Assembly (NCBI GenBank): GCA_002449555.1
Contig: DJXA01000186.1
Span: 1-15,130 of the forward strand
Reading direction: 5' to 3'
Length of the DNA: 15,130 bases
Source: Atopobiaceae bacterium UBA7016
GTDB lineage: Bacteria; Actinomycetota; Coriobacteriia; Coriobacteriales; Atopobiaceae
Shown: positions 6,127 through 13,734 of the stretch, piece by piece
Position numbering within the stretch: the first letter of the stretch is position 1
How the letters are laid out: each line of letters starts with the position of its first letter
The notes under the pieces: generated by a model
Database searches by the model: none
What the model was told of the DNA's origin: nothing
The model's input: only the letters and a program-made list of their open reading frames with translations
Made by a program: the position numbers and the translations under genes

Positions 6127-7536
6127 CTACAGACTCTGCAGGAACCTTTCGAAGGCTGCGCGACCCCCGTCGTCCCACTTGAACACGCCCGCGTCCTCGA
6201 GCACGCCAGCGAATACCTGGCCGATCTCGTTGCGCGTGAGCGTGCCTGCGCCAAGCTCGTCGAGCAGGCGTGGCGGTAGGATGGCCATGCCCATGACCTC
6301 GATGAGTCCGATATTTTCCTTCTTGACGTGCCACTTGTCCTCATGGGGATGGAACACTCCCAAGGGGTGCTCTGCGGTTGTCACATTGCAACGCAGGGCA
6401 AGGTACAGCTCGTAGACGCCTTCGTGCTTGCGCACCACGGGCGTTACGGTGTTGTGGGGGGTCCCATCTGGGCTGTATGCCACGATTCCAACTTCCTGAT
6501 CATTCCATGTGCGCCAGACCCTCGTCACGTAGCATGCGGCATCAAGTAGCTCGCTACGATTGGTGCTGCACATGCGCAGCACCGAGATGGGCCAGCGAAG
6601 CACTTCGCACGTAACGCGCGAGAAGCCAGGGAGCTCGACCGTGGCGTCAGCCTGGGCCCGCATCATGGGAAACTCATGTCGTCCGCCTTGGAAGTGGTCG
6701 TGACTCAGAATCGAGCCGCCCACGATGGGCAGGTCCGCGTTCGACCCCACGAAGTAGTGCGGGAACAGGTCCACGAAGTCAAAGAGGCGCGCGATGTTCG
6801 CGCGGCTTACGACCATGGGCCGGTGCTCGGCGCTCATGGCGATGCAGTGCTCTTCGAAGTACGCGTAGGGGCTGTACTGGAACCCCCAAGGCTCTTGACC
6901 AAGTTCGATGGGCACCACACGGAGGTTCTGCCGTGCTGGGTGGGCTCCGAAGGCTGCCCCGGCACCGCGGCCATAGTAGCCCTCGTTCTCGACGCACAGA
7001 TGGCAGGCGGGGTACTGGGCGCCAACGAGGGCCTTTCCTGCCGCGGCAATGGCCTCGGGGTCCTTCTCGGGCTTCGAGAGGTTGATAGTGATCTCGAGGT
7101 CTCCCCAGGCGGTGGGTGTTGTCCAGCTCACGTTCTTCGCGATCGCTGCCTCGCGCACATAGCGCGCGTCACAGCATAGGCGGTAGAACCAATCCGTTGC
7201 GGCCTGCGGCCCTTCGGTCTGCCTTAGCTCGTGGAACCGCTTGTTGATGGTGCTGGGACGGCCCAACAGCAGCCCCATGAGCTCGGTCTCGATGCGGTCG
7301 TGGCCCGAAGGGGTGTCCTCGTCCATACCTGCCTCAACGCCCGCCGCACTCAGCTGTGCCATGACGGCCTCAAGGTCGAACCCCTCCATGTCCACGGTGT
7401 CCCACGCCGGCGCAGGGCCGGTCTTGCGCAAGGCACTCAGCAGGCGGTTGTATGCCCACGTCCTGTCATCGGGACTGATGATCGCGCATCGTGCGACGTA
7501 TGAAACTAATGCTGCTACGCTTTGTGCTACAACCAT
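6127..7536 (-). CDS. galT: UDP-glucose--hexose-1-phosphate uridylyltransferase, class II GalT
   Basis: This 469-residue enzyme moves UMP from UDP-glucose to galactose-1-phosphate. It belongs to the class II (Firmicutes-type) GalT family, not the shorter E. coli type. Diagnostic segments are CHLCVENEGYYGRG (178-191), the nucleophile loop ILSHDHFQGGRHEFPM with the H-x-H-x-Q signature (H279, H281, Q283), and the C-terminal block AEHPLGVFHPHEDKWHVKKENIGLIEVMGMAILP. The ATG at 7536 lies inside the last codons of galK, so the two frames overlap by 10 nt (7527-7536). Its ribosome site (GAGGGGG) is inside galK, indicating translational coupling. An intrinsic terminator begins 3 nt after the stop codon. 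Confidence 0.95.
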   Translation of the reverse strand: MVVAQSVAALVSYVARCAIISPDDRTWAYNRLLSALRKTGPAPAWDTVDMEGFDLEAVMAQLSAAGVEAGMDEDTPSGHDRIETELMGLLLGRPSTINKRFHELRQTEGPQAATDWFYRLCCDARYVREAAIAKNVSWTTPTAWGDLEITINLSKPEKDPEAIAAAGKALVGAQYPACHLCVENEGYYGRGAGAAFGAHPARQNLRVVPIELGQEPWGFQYSPYAYFEEHCIAMSAEHRPMVVSRANIARLFDFVDLFPHYFVGSNADLPIVGGSILSHDHFQGGRHEFPMMRAQADATVELPGFSRVTCEVLRWPISVLRMCSTNRSELLDAACYVTRVWRTWNDQEVGIVAYSPDGTPHNTVTPVVRKHEGVYELYLALRCNVTTAEHPLGVFHPHEDKWHVKKENIGLIEVMGMAILPPRLLDELGAGTLTRNEIGQVFAGVLEDAGVFKWDDGGRAAFERFLQSL

Positions 7537-8723
7537 TGTGCTTTCGCCCCCTCATCGGATACTGCGTACACCTTGCACGACCCGGCCCCAAGCAACTCAT
7601 CCATGCTTTCGTGGTAGAAATCCAATAGATCATTGGGAACAAATGCCTGGATAGAGCCGCCAAAGCCACCACCATGGATGCGTGTTGCTCCACGTCCCTG
7701 CAACAGCCATTCCGAGAGGGCGAGGGCGACCATGCAATCCTGCGTCCGCGCATCGCGTGCGCTTACGTTCTGCAAAAACATTGCTGAGCTGGCTCCTGAG
7801 CGCCGCGTCAGTTCTAGGAAGCGGTTCAGGTCAGTTGCCTTGAGTGCCGTCCACCGCGCATCGACGAGGCCCATTTCGAGGTAGTAGTGCAGCGCGCGCA
7901 GCACGGGTCGGTCTCCAAGCGTGCTGCGGAGCTCGTGCAGGCGAGAGAGGAGCGTCTTTGCGTTGACCTCGCAGAGGCGCTCTGCGCCAAGCGCCTTAGC
8001 CACGGCTTTCATCTCGGATGGAACGGCCGCGTACTCGTCGGTATAGGCACTGTGGTCACAGCCCACATCAGTGAGCGCCAGGGTGTAGCCGTGAGCCTCG
8101 AAGTCAAAGGCCAGTCGTTCGGTCGTCGGCTCGTCATTCCGGAAGTCCATGAACGAGAGCCCGCCCAAGCTCACGGCAAGCTGGTCCATGAGCCCACAAG
8201 GCTTGCCGAACCAGTCTTGTTCCACACGCTGAGCCATCTTGGCCGCCGAAACCGCATCGATGGATGGGCCCGACCAGAGGGCTTCCATGGCACGACAGAG
8301 GGCCAGCTCGTATGCGGCGGAAGAAGAGAGGCCGCCGCCAGAAGGGATGTCGCTTGTCATGACCATGTCAAAGCCCTGAGGCGTGCGCCCGGTAGCGGCC
8401 ATCTGCGCTGCCATGCCGCGCACGAGTCCCGCGGAGGTCACGCGCTCATCCTCGCGCGGGTCTAGGCTGTCAAGCGTTACGGACACGGGCTCGAAGCCCT
8501 TGCTGAACACATTGATGGTGGGCTCGTCGTGGGCCGTCGCAAGACAGGTGATGCTGCGGTCGAGAGCGGCGGCGATGACGTGGCCACCCTCGTGGTCAGT
8601 ATGGTTACCAGCGATTTCGCTCCGCGCCGGTGCCCGCACGGCGAGAACCGCTCCGGTGGGGCTCCCTGCCATGCGGGCAAGGTAGTCACCCAAGTTCTCT
8701 GCTATCTCTTGGACATCTTTCAT
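7527..8723 (-). CDS. galK: Galactokinase (GHMP kinase), variant with GNHTD signature
   Basis: This 398-residue GHMP-fold kinase phosphorylates galactose to galactose-1-phosphate with ATP. The phosphate-binding loop PSGGGLSSSAA is at 127-137, the likely catalytic Asp is D180 in CGLMDQLAVSLGG, and the third GHMP motif GGGFGG is at 351-356. The sugar-binding signature reads GNHTDHEGG (39-47), where E. coli-type galactokinases have GEHTDY. As far as I recall, the Asn form is common in galactokinase-family proteins of gut Clostridia and their relatives. The ribosome site AAAGGAA lies about 7 nt before the ATG. The gene is 42 nt behind lacG and overlaps galT by 10 nt. The neighbouring class II galT and galE support the assignment, although the altered signature leaves some room for a related sugar. 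Confidence 0.9.
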   Translation of the reverse strand: MKDVQEIAENLGDYLARMAGSPTGAVLAVRAPARSEIAGNHTDHEGGHVIAAALDRSITCLATAHDEPTINVFSKGFEPVSVTLDSLDPREDERVTSAGLVRGMAAQMAATGRTPQGFDMVMTSDIPSGGGLSSSAAYELALCRAMEALWSGPSIDAVSAAKMAQRVEQDWFGKPCGLMDQLAVSLGGLSFMDFRNDEPTTERLAFDFEAHGYTLALTDVGCDHSAYTDEYAAVPSEMKAVAKALGAERLCEVNAKTLLSRLHELRSTLGDRPVLRALHYYLEMGLVDARWTALKATDLNRFLELTRRSGASSAMFLQNVSARDARTQDCMVALALSEWLLQGRGATRIHGGGFGGSIQAFVPNDLLDFYHESMDELLGAGSCKVYAVSDEGAKAQWL

Positions 8724-8765
8724 GTATTGGTTCCTTTCTGGAACGAGATGAGCTGAGGGCGCTGC

Positions 8766-10184
8766 CTATACGAGGCGGCCCATTCGAGCTACCTGCGCGA
8801 ACCAATAGGCGGATGCCTTGGGTATGCGCCTCTGTGTCTGGAAGTCGACGTAGAAGAAGCCGTAGCGCTTGTTGTAGCCATTGGTCCAGCTGAACATATC
8901 CATCAGTGACCAGAGGAAGTAGCCCGTCACGTTGACTCCCGCATCGACGGCCCGAAGCAGCCACTTCAGGTGCGCGCGCACGTAGTCAATGCGGTACGAG
9001 TCGTCGATAAAGTCCTCAACCAGCTCGTCCTTCGCGCCCATGCCGTTCTCGGTGATGAGGATCTCTTTGTAGTTGGGATACTGCAGCCGGATGCGGACGA
9101 GCAGGTCATACATGCCCTCGGGATAGATGAGCCAGTCCCAGTCGGTACGAGGAATGCCTTCCTTGTTTACGCGCTCGCCCACACCGCTCAGGGCGTAACG
9201 CTCGGTACCCTTGTCGCCCGTTGCGTTGTGGTGCAGTACGGTGGGACCGTCATAGGCGCGCAGGAAGCGGCTCTGGTAGTAGTTGATGCCCAGGAACTCG
9301 TTGTAGAGCGCCGCCTCGCGCATGCATGAGAGGTCCTCGTCTCGAATGTCGAGCTCGTAGTTCGAGAGCGCCGCAAGACGGTTAGCGCACTCAAGCGTGT
9401 CAGGTGCGTAGTCGCCACGGAATGTGGCATCAAGCAGGAACTGGTTCTGCAGCACGTCCTCGTTCTTTGCGGCCTGAATGTCCGCAGGGCTGTTCTGGTC
9501 GATGGGATACTTGCCCTCGAGTGTGTGGACCACGCCGATCTTGCCGGGATAGTTGCCCTCATGGAAGGCGAGCACGGCACGGGCATGGGCTAGCATCATG
9601 TTGTGGTTCAGCTGTAGCGCCTTGCCCACCTCGCCGGTGATGCCGCCCGGAGGGAAGGTGCCCTCGATGAAGGTGTTGCTGGATACCGCCCAGATTTCGT
9701 TGAAGGTGATCCAGTTGGTCACCTCGTTGTGATACTCCTCGAAGCAGAAGCGGGCATATGCCTCGAAGGCATCGATGGTGTCACGGTTCATAAATCCGCC
9801 CTTGTTGAACAGGGCGAGCGGCGTATCAAAGTGATGGAGCGTGATGTACGGTTCGACACCGTGAGCCTGGCAGGCGCGGAAGACGTCGTGGTAGAACGCG
9901 ACACCCTCCGGGTTCACCTCTCCGACGCCCTGCGGAAAGATGCGGCTCCACGCGATGGAGATGCGAATGCCGTTGACGCCAAAGCGCTCGCACAGGGCAA
10001 GGTCATGCTCGTACTGGTGATAGAAGTCGGAAGCGGGGTCTGCCGCGAACCGACCCTTCTCGGCTAGGAAGGGGTCCCAAGAGACCTCGCCCTTTCCGTG
10101 GCCATGGGTTTCGCCTTCGCACTGGTAGGCGGCCGTAGCCCCTCCATAGATGAAGCCTTTGGGAAACGCTGGTGCAAAGTCCAT
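8766..10184 (-). CDS. lacG: 6-phospho-beta-galactosidase (GH1)
   Basis: This 472-residue glycoside hydrolase family 1 enzyme is close in length and sequence to lactococcal LacG (468 residues). It hydrolyses lactose-6-phosphate delivered by the PTS to glucose and galactose-6-phosphate in the cytoplasm. The acid/base is E163 in TFNEI and the nucleophile is E379 in LITENGMG. The phosphate-binding residues known from LacG are conserved in FSWTNGYNKRYG (S432, K439, Y441), which favours a phospho-sugar over a plain beta-galactoside. The start at 10184 follows AAAGGAG and aligns with the family N-terminus (PAFPKGFIYGGATAAYQ). The frame stays open upstream for 73 more residues, but that stretch contains an intergenic hairpin and is not protein-like. 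A paralogous phospho-beta-glucosidase role is less likely. Confidence 0.93.
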   Translation of the reverse strand: MDFAPAFPKGFIYGGATAAYQCEGETHGHGKGEVSWDPFLAEKGRFAADPASDFYHQYEHDLALCERFGVNGIRISIAWSRIFPQGVGEVNPEGVAFYHDVFRACQAHGVEPYITLHHFDTPLALFNKGGFMNRDTIDAFEAYARFCFEEYHNEVTNWITFNEIWAVSSNTFIEGTFPPGGITGEVGKALQLNHNMMLAHARAVLAFHEGNYPGKIGVVHTLEGKYPIDQNSPADIQAAKNEDVLQNQFLLDATFRGDYAPDTLECANRLAALSNYELDIRDEDLSCMREAALYNEFLGINYYQSRFLRAYDGPTVLHHNATGDKGTERYALSGVGERVNKEGIPRTDWDWLIYPEGMYDLLVRIRLQYPNYKEILITENGMGAKDELVEDFIDDSYRIDYVRAHLKWLLRAVDAGVNVTGYFLWSLMDMFSWTNGYNKRYGFFYVDFQTQRRIPKASAYWFAQVARMGRLV

Positions 10185-10225
10185 GAGTCTGCTCCTTTTG
10201 CAGAAGGAATGATTGCGGGTGTGTT

Positions 10226-10261
10226 GTGGGTGCCTCAGCCGGAGGAAACTGAGGCACCCAC
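10226..10261 (-). other. Strong intercistronic RNA hairpin between lacE and lacG
   Basis: A perfect 13-bp inverted repeat (10226-10238 with 10249-10261, GTGGGTGCCTCAG and its complement) closes a 10-nt loop. It lies in the 103-bp gap between lacE and lacG. It is not followed by a T-run in either direction, so it does not look like a classic intrinsic terminator. In the operon transcript it could stabilise the upstream lacFE mRNA, act as a processing site, or set the ratio of transporter to hydrolase. The role is inference; the hairpin itself is certain. Confidence 0.7.
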
Positions 10262-10287
10262 GCGGGAAGGAAGGGAAGGGGTAGGCC

Positions 10288-12030
10288 TTATCCCGCAAGT
10301 TGGTCGCGCACAAACGCAAGCGCGTCGTCGCCATTACGCGTGAGGGCGATGTACTGTCGTCCCTCGCAGGCTGCAGCCTTGACTCCCATGCGATCGGCAT
10401 CAACCTTCAGGTCCTCGTAATACGAGGCCACTTGGGGTGCCAGGATGACAAGGTCGAAGTCGGGCATGATGTCGAGGTGCGAGCCGTACGCACCGGCCGC
10501 GCTCTCGAGGTCGATGTCGTGAGCCTCCGCAGCCTTTGCGAGGGCGTTGGCAAGGAGGCCTGACGTACCGCCACCTGCGCAGAGTACCAGCACCTTCTTG
10601 CCCGCAAGATGATCAGAGCCTGCGGACTGAGCGCGGGGAGCCGGTGTCGCGGCGGTATCTGCGGCGGGCGCGGCAAGCGTGGAGGCATCAGCCCTGCCCT
10701 GGAAGGCGTCGCTCATGCGGGCTGCCTTCTGCGCGGCGCGCTCCTCGAGCTCTTCTGCTTCGATCTGGGCCTCTTCCTCGCACTTCTCGAGGTCATACAT
10801 CTTGAAGAAGGGGTAGTAGATGACGAAGTCCATCACAAGGGCAACGGCCACATACACGAAGGAAAGCGCGGTGAGTCCGCAGCCGAGCACGATGCCCAAC
10901 GGTGCCGGGGTGGTCCAGGGCAACGTGTACAGGAAGCCGTTCATGCCCAGTACGTCAATGAAGAGCTTGAACACCCAGGCGTTGGCGACCGGTGCGACTA
11001 CAAACGGAATGAGAAACACCGGGTTGAGAACCATCGGGGCGCCGAAGAGAAAGGGCTCGTTGACGCCAAAGGTCACGGGGATGGCCGAGGCGCGGCCTAC
11101 GGCACGCAGCTCCTTGGACCTTGCGAGGAAGGCGAACATCATGCAGGGGACGAGCGTGGCGCCCGTGCCGCCCATAGTCACGACGAAGTACTGCAGGTCA
11201 AGGCTCAGGGCGTGATTTGCATGCATGCCGGCCTGGAAGGCGGCAAGGTTCTCAGTCATGCCTGCGAGAAGCGCGACCTCAACCGCGGGCTCCACGATGG
11301 AGGGGCCGTGCACGCCAACGAACCAGAAGAGCGACATGGCGCCATAGATGATCGCGATGCCGAGATAGCTGTCAGCGGCCGAGAAGATGGGCTGGAACAG
11401 GTGGATGATGCCCTCAGCCACACAGGCGCCCGTGAGCGAGCGAACAACGATGTCGACCACCCAGAACAGCAGGACCGAGATGGAGAACGGGATGATGTCC
11501 TTGAAGGTCTGTGAGATGTTGGGCGGCACCTGCTCGGGCATGTGGATGGTGATGTTGCGCGAAACGCAGAACTTGTAGATGCCACCGACCACAAAGGCGG
11601 CGATGAAGGCGGTGAGCAGGCCCTTGCTGCCGAGGCAGTCTGCCGCAAAGCCACCGTCAATAGGATCTGACGCAAGGATGAACAGGCCGACCGTGGCGCA
11701 CACCATGGTGGACAGGAAGTTGATCTGGTTGTTGCGCGGCATGTCGCGGTTGAGGCTGTCGGTGAAGTGCTTCGCCGTGCTGGCCGCAACTACCACCGAG
11801 AGGATTCCCATGGAGTAGTTGTAGGGCTTCGTGATGATGGCCTCGATGTTTGCCGGCCACGTGAAGCCCCAGATGTTGGGCACGTATGCTACCAGCAGGA
11901 ATATGGACGAGAAAATGACGATGGGCATGCACGAGATAAAGCCGTCCTTGACGGCCTTGAGGTACTTGTTGCGAGCAACCCTGTCAAAAAACGGTTTGCC
12001 CTTCTGAATGGTTGCGATGAGCTTTTCCAT
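10288..12030 (-). CDS. lacE: PTS lactose-specific EIICB component
   Basis: This 580-residue membrane permease-phosphotransferase of the Lac family is a fused IIC-IIB protein. The IIC part (about 1-412) has multiple hydrophobic helices and the family motif FGVNEPFLFGAP (321-332), with another conserved stretch around VGVHGPSIVEP (238-248). An alanine- and glutamate-rich linker (about 413-475) leads to the IIB domain. The IIB phosphorylation site is C484 in KKVLVLCAGGGTSG. It receives phosphate from LacF and phosphorylates lactose at the galactose 6-OH during uptake. The ribosome site AGGAGAGG fixes the start. It follows lacF by 30 nt and precedes lacG, the classic lacFEG order. Lactose is assigned from the partner LacG; Lac-family permeases for cellobiose/chitobiose are the alternative. 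Confidence 0.93.
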   Translation of the reverse strand: MEKLIATIQKGKPFFDRVARNKYLKAVKDGFISCMPIVIFSSIFLLVAYVPNIWGFTWPANIEAIITKPYNYSMGILSVVVAASTAKHFTDSLNRDMPRNNQINFLSTMVCATVGLFILASDPIDGGFAADCLGSKGLLTAFIAAFVVGGIYKFCVSRNITIHMPEQVPPNISQTFKDIIPFSISVLLFWVVDIVVRSLTGACVAEGIIHLFQPIFSAADSYLGIAIIYGAMSLFWFVGVHGPSIVEPAVEVALLAGMTENLAAFQAGMHANHALSLDLQYFVVTMGGTGATLVPCMMFAFLARSKELRAVGRASAIPVTFGVNEPFLFGAPMVLNPVFLIPFVVAPVANAWVFKLFIDVLGMNGFLYTLPWTTPAPLGIVLGCGLTALSFVYVAVALVMDFVIYYPFFKMYDLEKCEEEAQIEAEELEERAAQKAARMSDAFQGRADASTLAAPAADTAATPAPRAQSAGSDHLAGKKVLVLCAGGGTSGLLANALAKAAEAHDIDLESAAGAYGSHLDIMPDFDLVILAPQVASYYEDLKVDADRMGVKAAACEGRQYIALTRNGDDALAFVRDQLAG

Positions 12031-12060
12031 GGCGCCTCTCCTAGTGGTCGCTCGTGTGGG

Positions 12061-12366
12061 TTATCGATAGATGTCGATGAGGGACTCGATGACGTCACGC
12101 AAAAGCAGCGAGGTCATAAGGTGGTCTTGGGCATGCACGAGCAGGACCGTTGGCGTCGTCAACTCGCCGCGCGCCTCGGCGGTAAGCAGTGCCGTCTGAG
12201 AGTTGTGCGCCTCGTTAAGGAGGTCCTGTGCGTGGTCCACGAGCTTCCGTGCCTTGTCGAAGTTGCCGACCTTCGCTTCCTTCACGGCGTTGAGCAGCTT
12301 CGTGCGCGCATCGCCTGATAGGGCGACGATTTCAATCATGGTGATCTCGAGTTCATCGGCTGTCAT
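12061..12366 (-). CDS. lacF: PTS lactose-specific EIIA component
   Basis: This 101-residue, all-helical cytoplasmic protein of the PTS_IIA lactose/cellobiose family accepts phosphate from HPr and passes it to the IIB domain of LacE. The phosphorylated residue is H78 in LLVHAQDHLMTS, and the conserved metal-site Asp is D81, in the usual family positions near the C-terminus. The trimer-forming helices are represented by the ISGDARTKLL-like N-terminal stretch and by FDKARKLVDHAQDLLNEAH (36-54). It is the first gene of the sugar operon. The ribosome site GAAGGGA lies about 10 nt before the ATG, and the leader directly upstream carries the three operator copies. The pairing with LacE and LacG supports lactose specificity. 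Confidence 0.93.
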   Translation of the reverse strand: MTADELEITMIEIVALSGDARTKLLNAVKEAKVGNFDKARKLVDHAQDLLNEAHNSQTALLTAEARGELTTPTVLLVHAQDHLMTSLLLRDVIESLIDIYR

Positions 12367-12418
12367 GATGGCTAATCCCTTCTGTGAGAACTCCCCGCTA
12401 AAACACCTCGTCTGAGGA

Positions 12419-12480
12419 ATGTTTACGTTAACATTCCGTTGATGTTTACGTTAACATCCCGTTGATGTTTACGTTAACAT
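12419..12480. promoter_or_regulatory. Three tandem LacI-type operators in the lacF/lacI-family intergenic region
   Basis: The 16-mer ATGTTTACGTTAACAT occurs three times without change at 12419-12434, 12442-12457 and 12465-12480, with starts exactly 23 bp apart. Each is a near-perfect palindrome with a central CG, the usual form of LacI-family operators. The 7-bp spacers are nearly identical, so the array is also a direct repeat; the first copy is flanked by GGA/TCC, which extends its symmetry. The array lies between divergent lacF (start 12366) and the LacI-family gene (start 12603), so the regulator probably represses both. A -35-like TTAACR can be read within the repeats in both directions, but no complete promoter stands out. 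I saw no further copies in the window. Confidence 0.85.
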
Positions 12481-12523
12481 CAGGTGTCATATCCACCGTA
12501 TTAACACCGCGAGCGCTCGTTTT

Positions 12524-12559
12524 GGGCGGGCGAGTGGCAGGGGCCCCATGCGCCCGTCC
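12524..12559 (+). other. Hairpin in the leader region of the LacI-family gene
   Basis: GGGCGGGCG (12524-12532) can pair with CGCCCGTCC (12551-12559) over 9 bp with one G-U pair; the loop contains the self-complementary GGGGCCCC. It lies between the operator array and the regulator's ribosome site (near 12587-12594) and has no T-run after it. If the transcript starts upstream, this would be a 5'-UTR structure. Its function is unknown and it may be chance in G+C-rich DNA. Confidence 0.3.
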
Positions 12560-12602
12560 TAAAGCTGCGGTACCATTTGTGCTGTAGAGAAGGGAATCAC
12601 CT

Positions 12603-13616
12603 ATGGCACATGGCTCTGGGTCAGGCGTGTCGCTTTCCGACGTCGCAAAGCTTGCTGGCGTTTCGGCTCAAACGGTATCGAGGGTTGCAAACTGTTCGGA
12701 CGCTGTGCGTCCTGAGACTAGGAAACGCGTGTTGGCAGCGATGGACGAGCTTGGTTACCGTCCTAGTTTTGCCGCGCGAAGTCTCCGTGCTGGCTGCTAC
12801 TACAGTGTGGGATTGGCCATGTCAGGAGACATCGCTGCTACCGGCAGGCGCCTTCAGCGCGAAGGGGTGGCGGTGGCTGCGGCAAAACGTCGCTATGCCA
12901 TGACGCTGATTCTGCTCGAGGACGAAGAGGCGACGCTTGAGGAAGCTTCGTCTCGTATGAGCTGCCTACCCGTTGACGGACAGATCCTCTACCTTGGTTC
13001 GAGTACAGAGGACTTTGCTACCTTTGAGCCACCCTCGACGCTTCCGACCGTCATCATCAGCACCCGTCACCACCCTCGCTGCGCTACCGTCAGCAACGAC
13101 CAGATGGGCTGCTCAGTCTCTATCGTGGACTACTTCATCAAGAAGGGCCATCGCGAGATTCGCTTCGTCGGAGGACGACGGGACTCGTATTCCAATATCA
13201 GCCGGCAGAAGGGCTGGGAGCAGGCGCTGCGAACGCGTGGACTGCGTGTGGTTGAGCCCATGCATGGCGACTGGACGGCGGATAGTGGTTACGAATTGGG
13301 CATGCGCCTCGTACAGGATCGGGCCTGCACGGCGGTTTACGCTTCCAACGACGCCATTGCCGTCGGGGTCATCTATGCCTTGCGCGATGCCGGTCTTCGC
13401 GTGCCTGAAGACGTGAGCGTCATAGGGGCAGACGACTCTCTCGAGGGCGTGATTCCGCACCTGGATTTGACCTCGTATCGCTTTAATGACAGGCAGGTGG
13501 GCAGCATTGCCTTCGATCTGGCCACCAATCCGCCGGAGGGCAAGGAACCACCGCATATCCTTGTGCCCGGAATGATTGTTGAGCGCAAAACCGTGGCACA
13601 AGCGCCGCAGAGATAA
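12603..13616 (+). CDS. LacI-family transcriptional regulator of the lactose/galactose operon
   Basis: This 337-residue protein has an N-terminal LacI helix-turn-helix at about residues 9-30 (VSLSDVAKLAGVSAQTVSRVAN), a hinge helix FAARSLRAG (56-64), and a periplasmic-binding-protein-like sensor core. Typical core landmarks are the GHREIRFVGG strand, YASNDAIAVGVIYALRDAGLRVPEDVSVIGADD and the DRQVGSIAFDL helix. It is transcribed divergently from lacF across three identical operator copies, which makes local repression of lacFEG-galKT and autoregulation the simplest model. The inducer is probably a lactose- or galactose-derived sugar. The start at 12603 follows AGAAGGGA. I give no symbol because lactose PTS operons in other bacteria usually use LacR of the DeoR family, so a LacI-family protein here is a different solution. 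Confidence 0.92.
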   Translation: MAHGSGSGVSLSDVAKLAGVSAQTVSRVANCSDAVRPETRKRVLAAMDELGYRPSFAARSLRAGCYYSVGLAMSGDIAATGRRLQREGVAVAAAKRRYAMTLILLEDEEATLEEASSRMSCLPVDGQILYLGSSTEDFATFEPPSTLPTVIISTRHHPRCATVSNDQMGCSVSIVDYFIKKGHREIRFVGGRRDSYSNISRQKGWEQALRTRGLRVVEPMHGDWTADSGYELGMRLVQDRACTAVYASNDAIAVGVIYALRDAGLRVPEDVSVIGADDSLEGVIPHLDLTSYRFNDRQVGSIAFDLATNPPEGKEPPHILVPGMIVERKTVAQAPQR

Positions 13617-13619
13617 GAA

Positions 13620-13650
13620 TGCATCGCGAGCTTTCGCCTTGTTCGATGCA
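13620..13650 (+). terminator. Possible weak terminator of the LacI-family gene
   Basis: The 7-bp inverted repeat TGCATCG/CGATGCA (13620-13626 with 13644-13650) begins 3 nt after the stop codon. The loop is 17 nt and no T-run follows, so any termination would be weak or factor-assisted. Between it and the T-box start (about 13651-13734) I see no gene and no clear promoter, although the trpD leader promoter must lie in this stretch. Confidence 0.3.
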
Positions 13651-13734
13651 AACGTTTCCAGTTGCAAAACTCGTAGTATGTCTTAAAACAAGTGAAGTAG
13701 AGTACTACCCAATCGCATAGCTCCACCAAACCAA

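Noticed and set aside
10226..10261. Hairpin between lacE and lacG as a classic intrinsic terminator
   Set aside because: No T-run follows it in either direction, and lacG continues as the next operon gene.
10185..10403. 73-residue N-terminal extension of LacG in the same open frame
   Set aside because: It runs through the intercistronic hairpin and into the end of lacE, has no family counterpart, and the ATG at 10184 has a good ribosome site and the LacG N-terminus.
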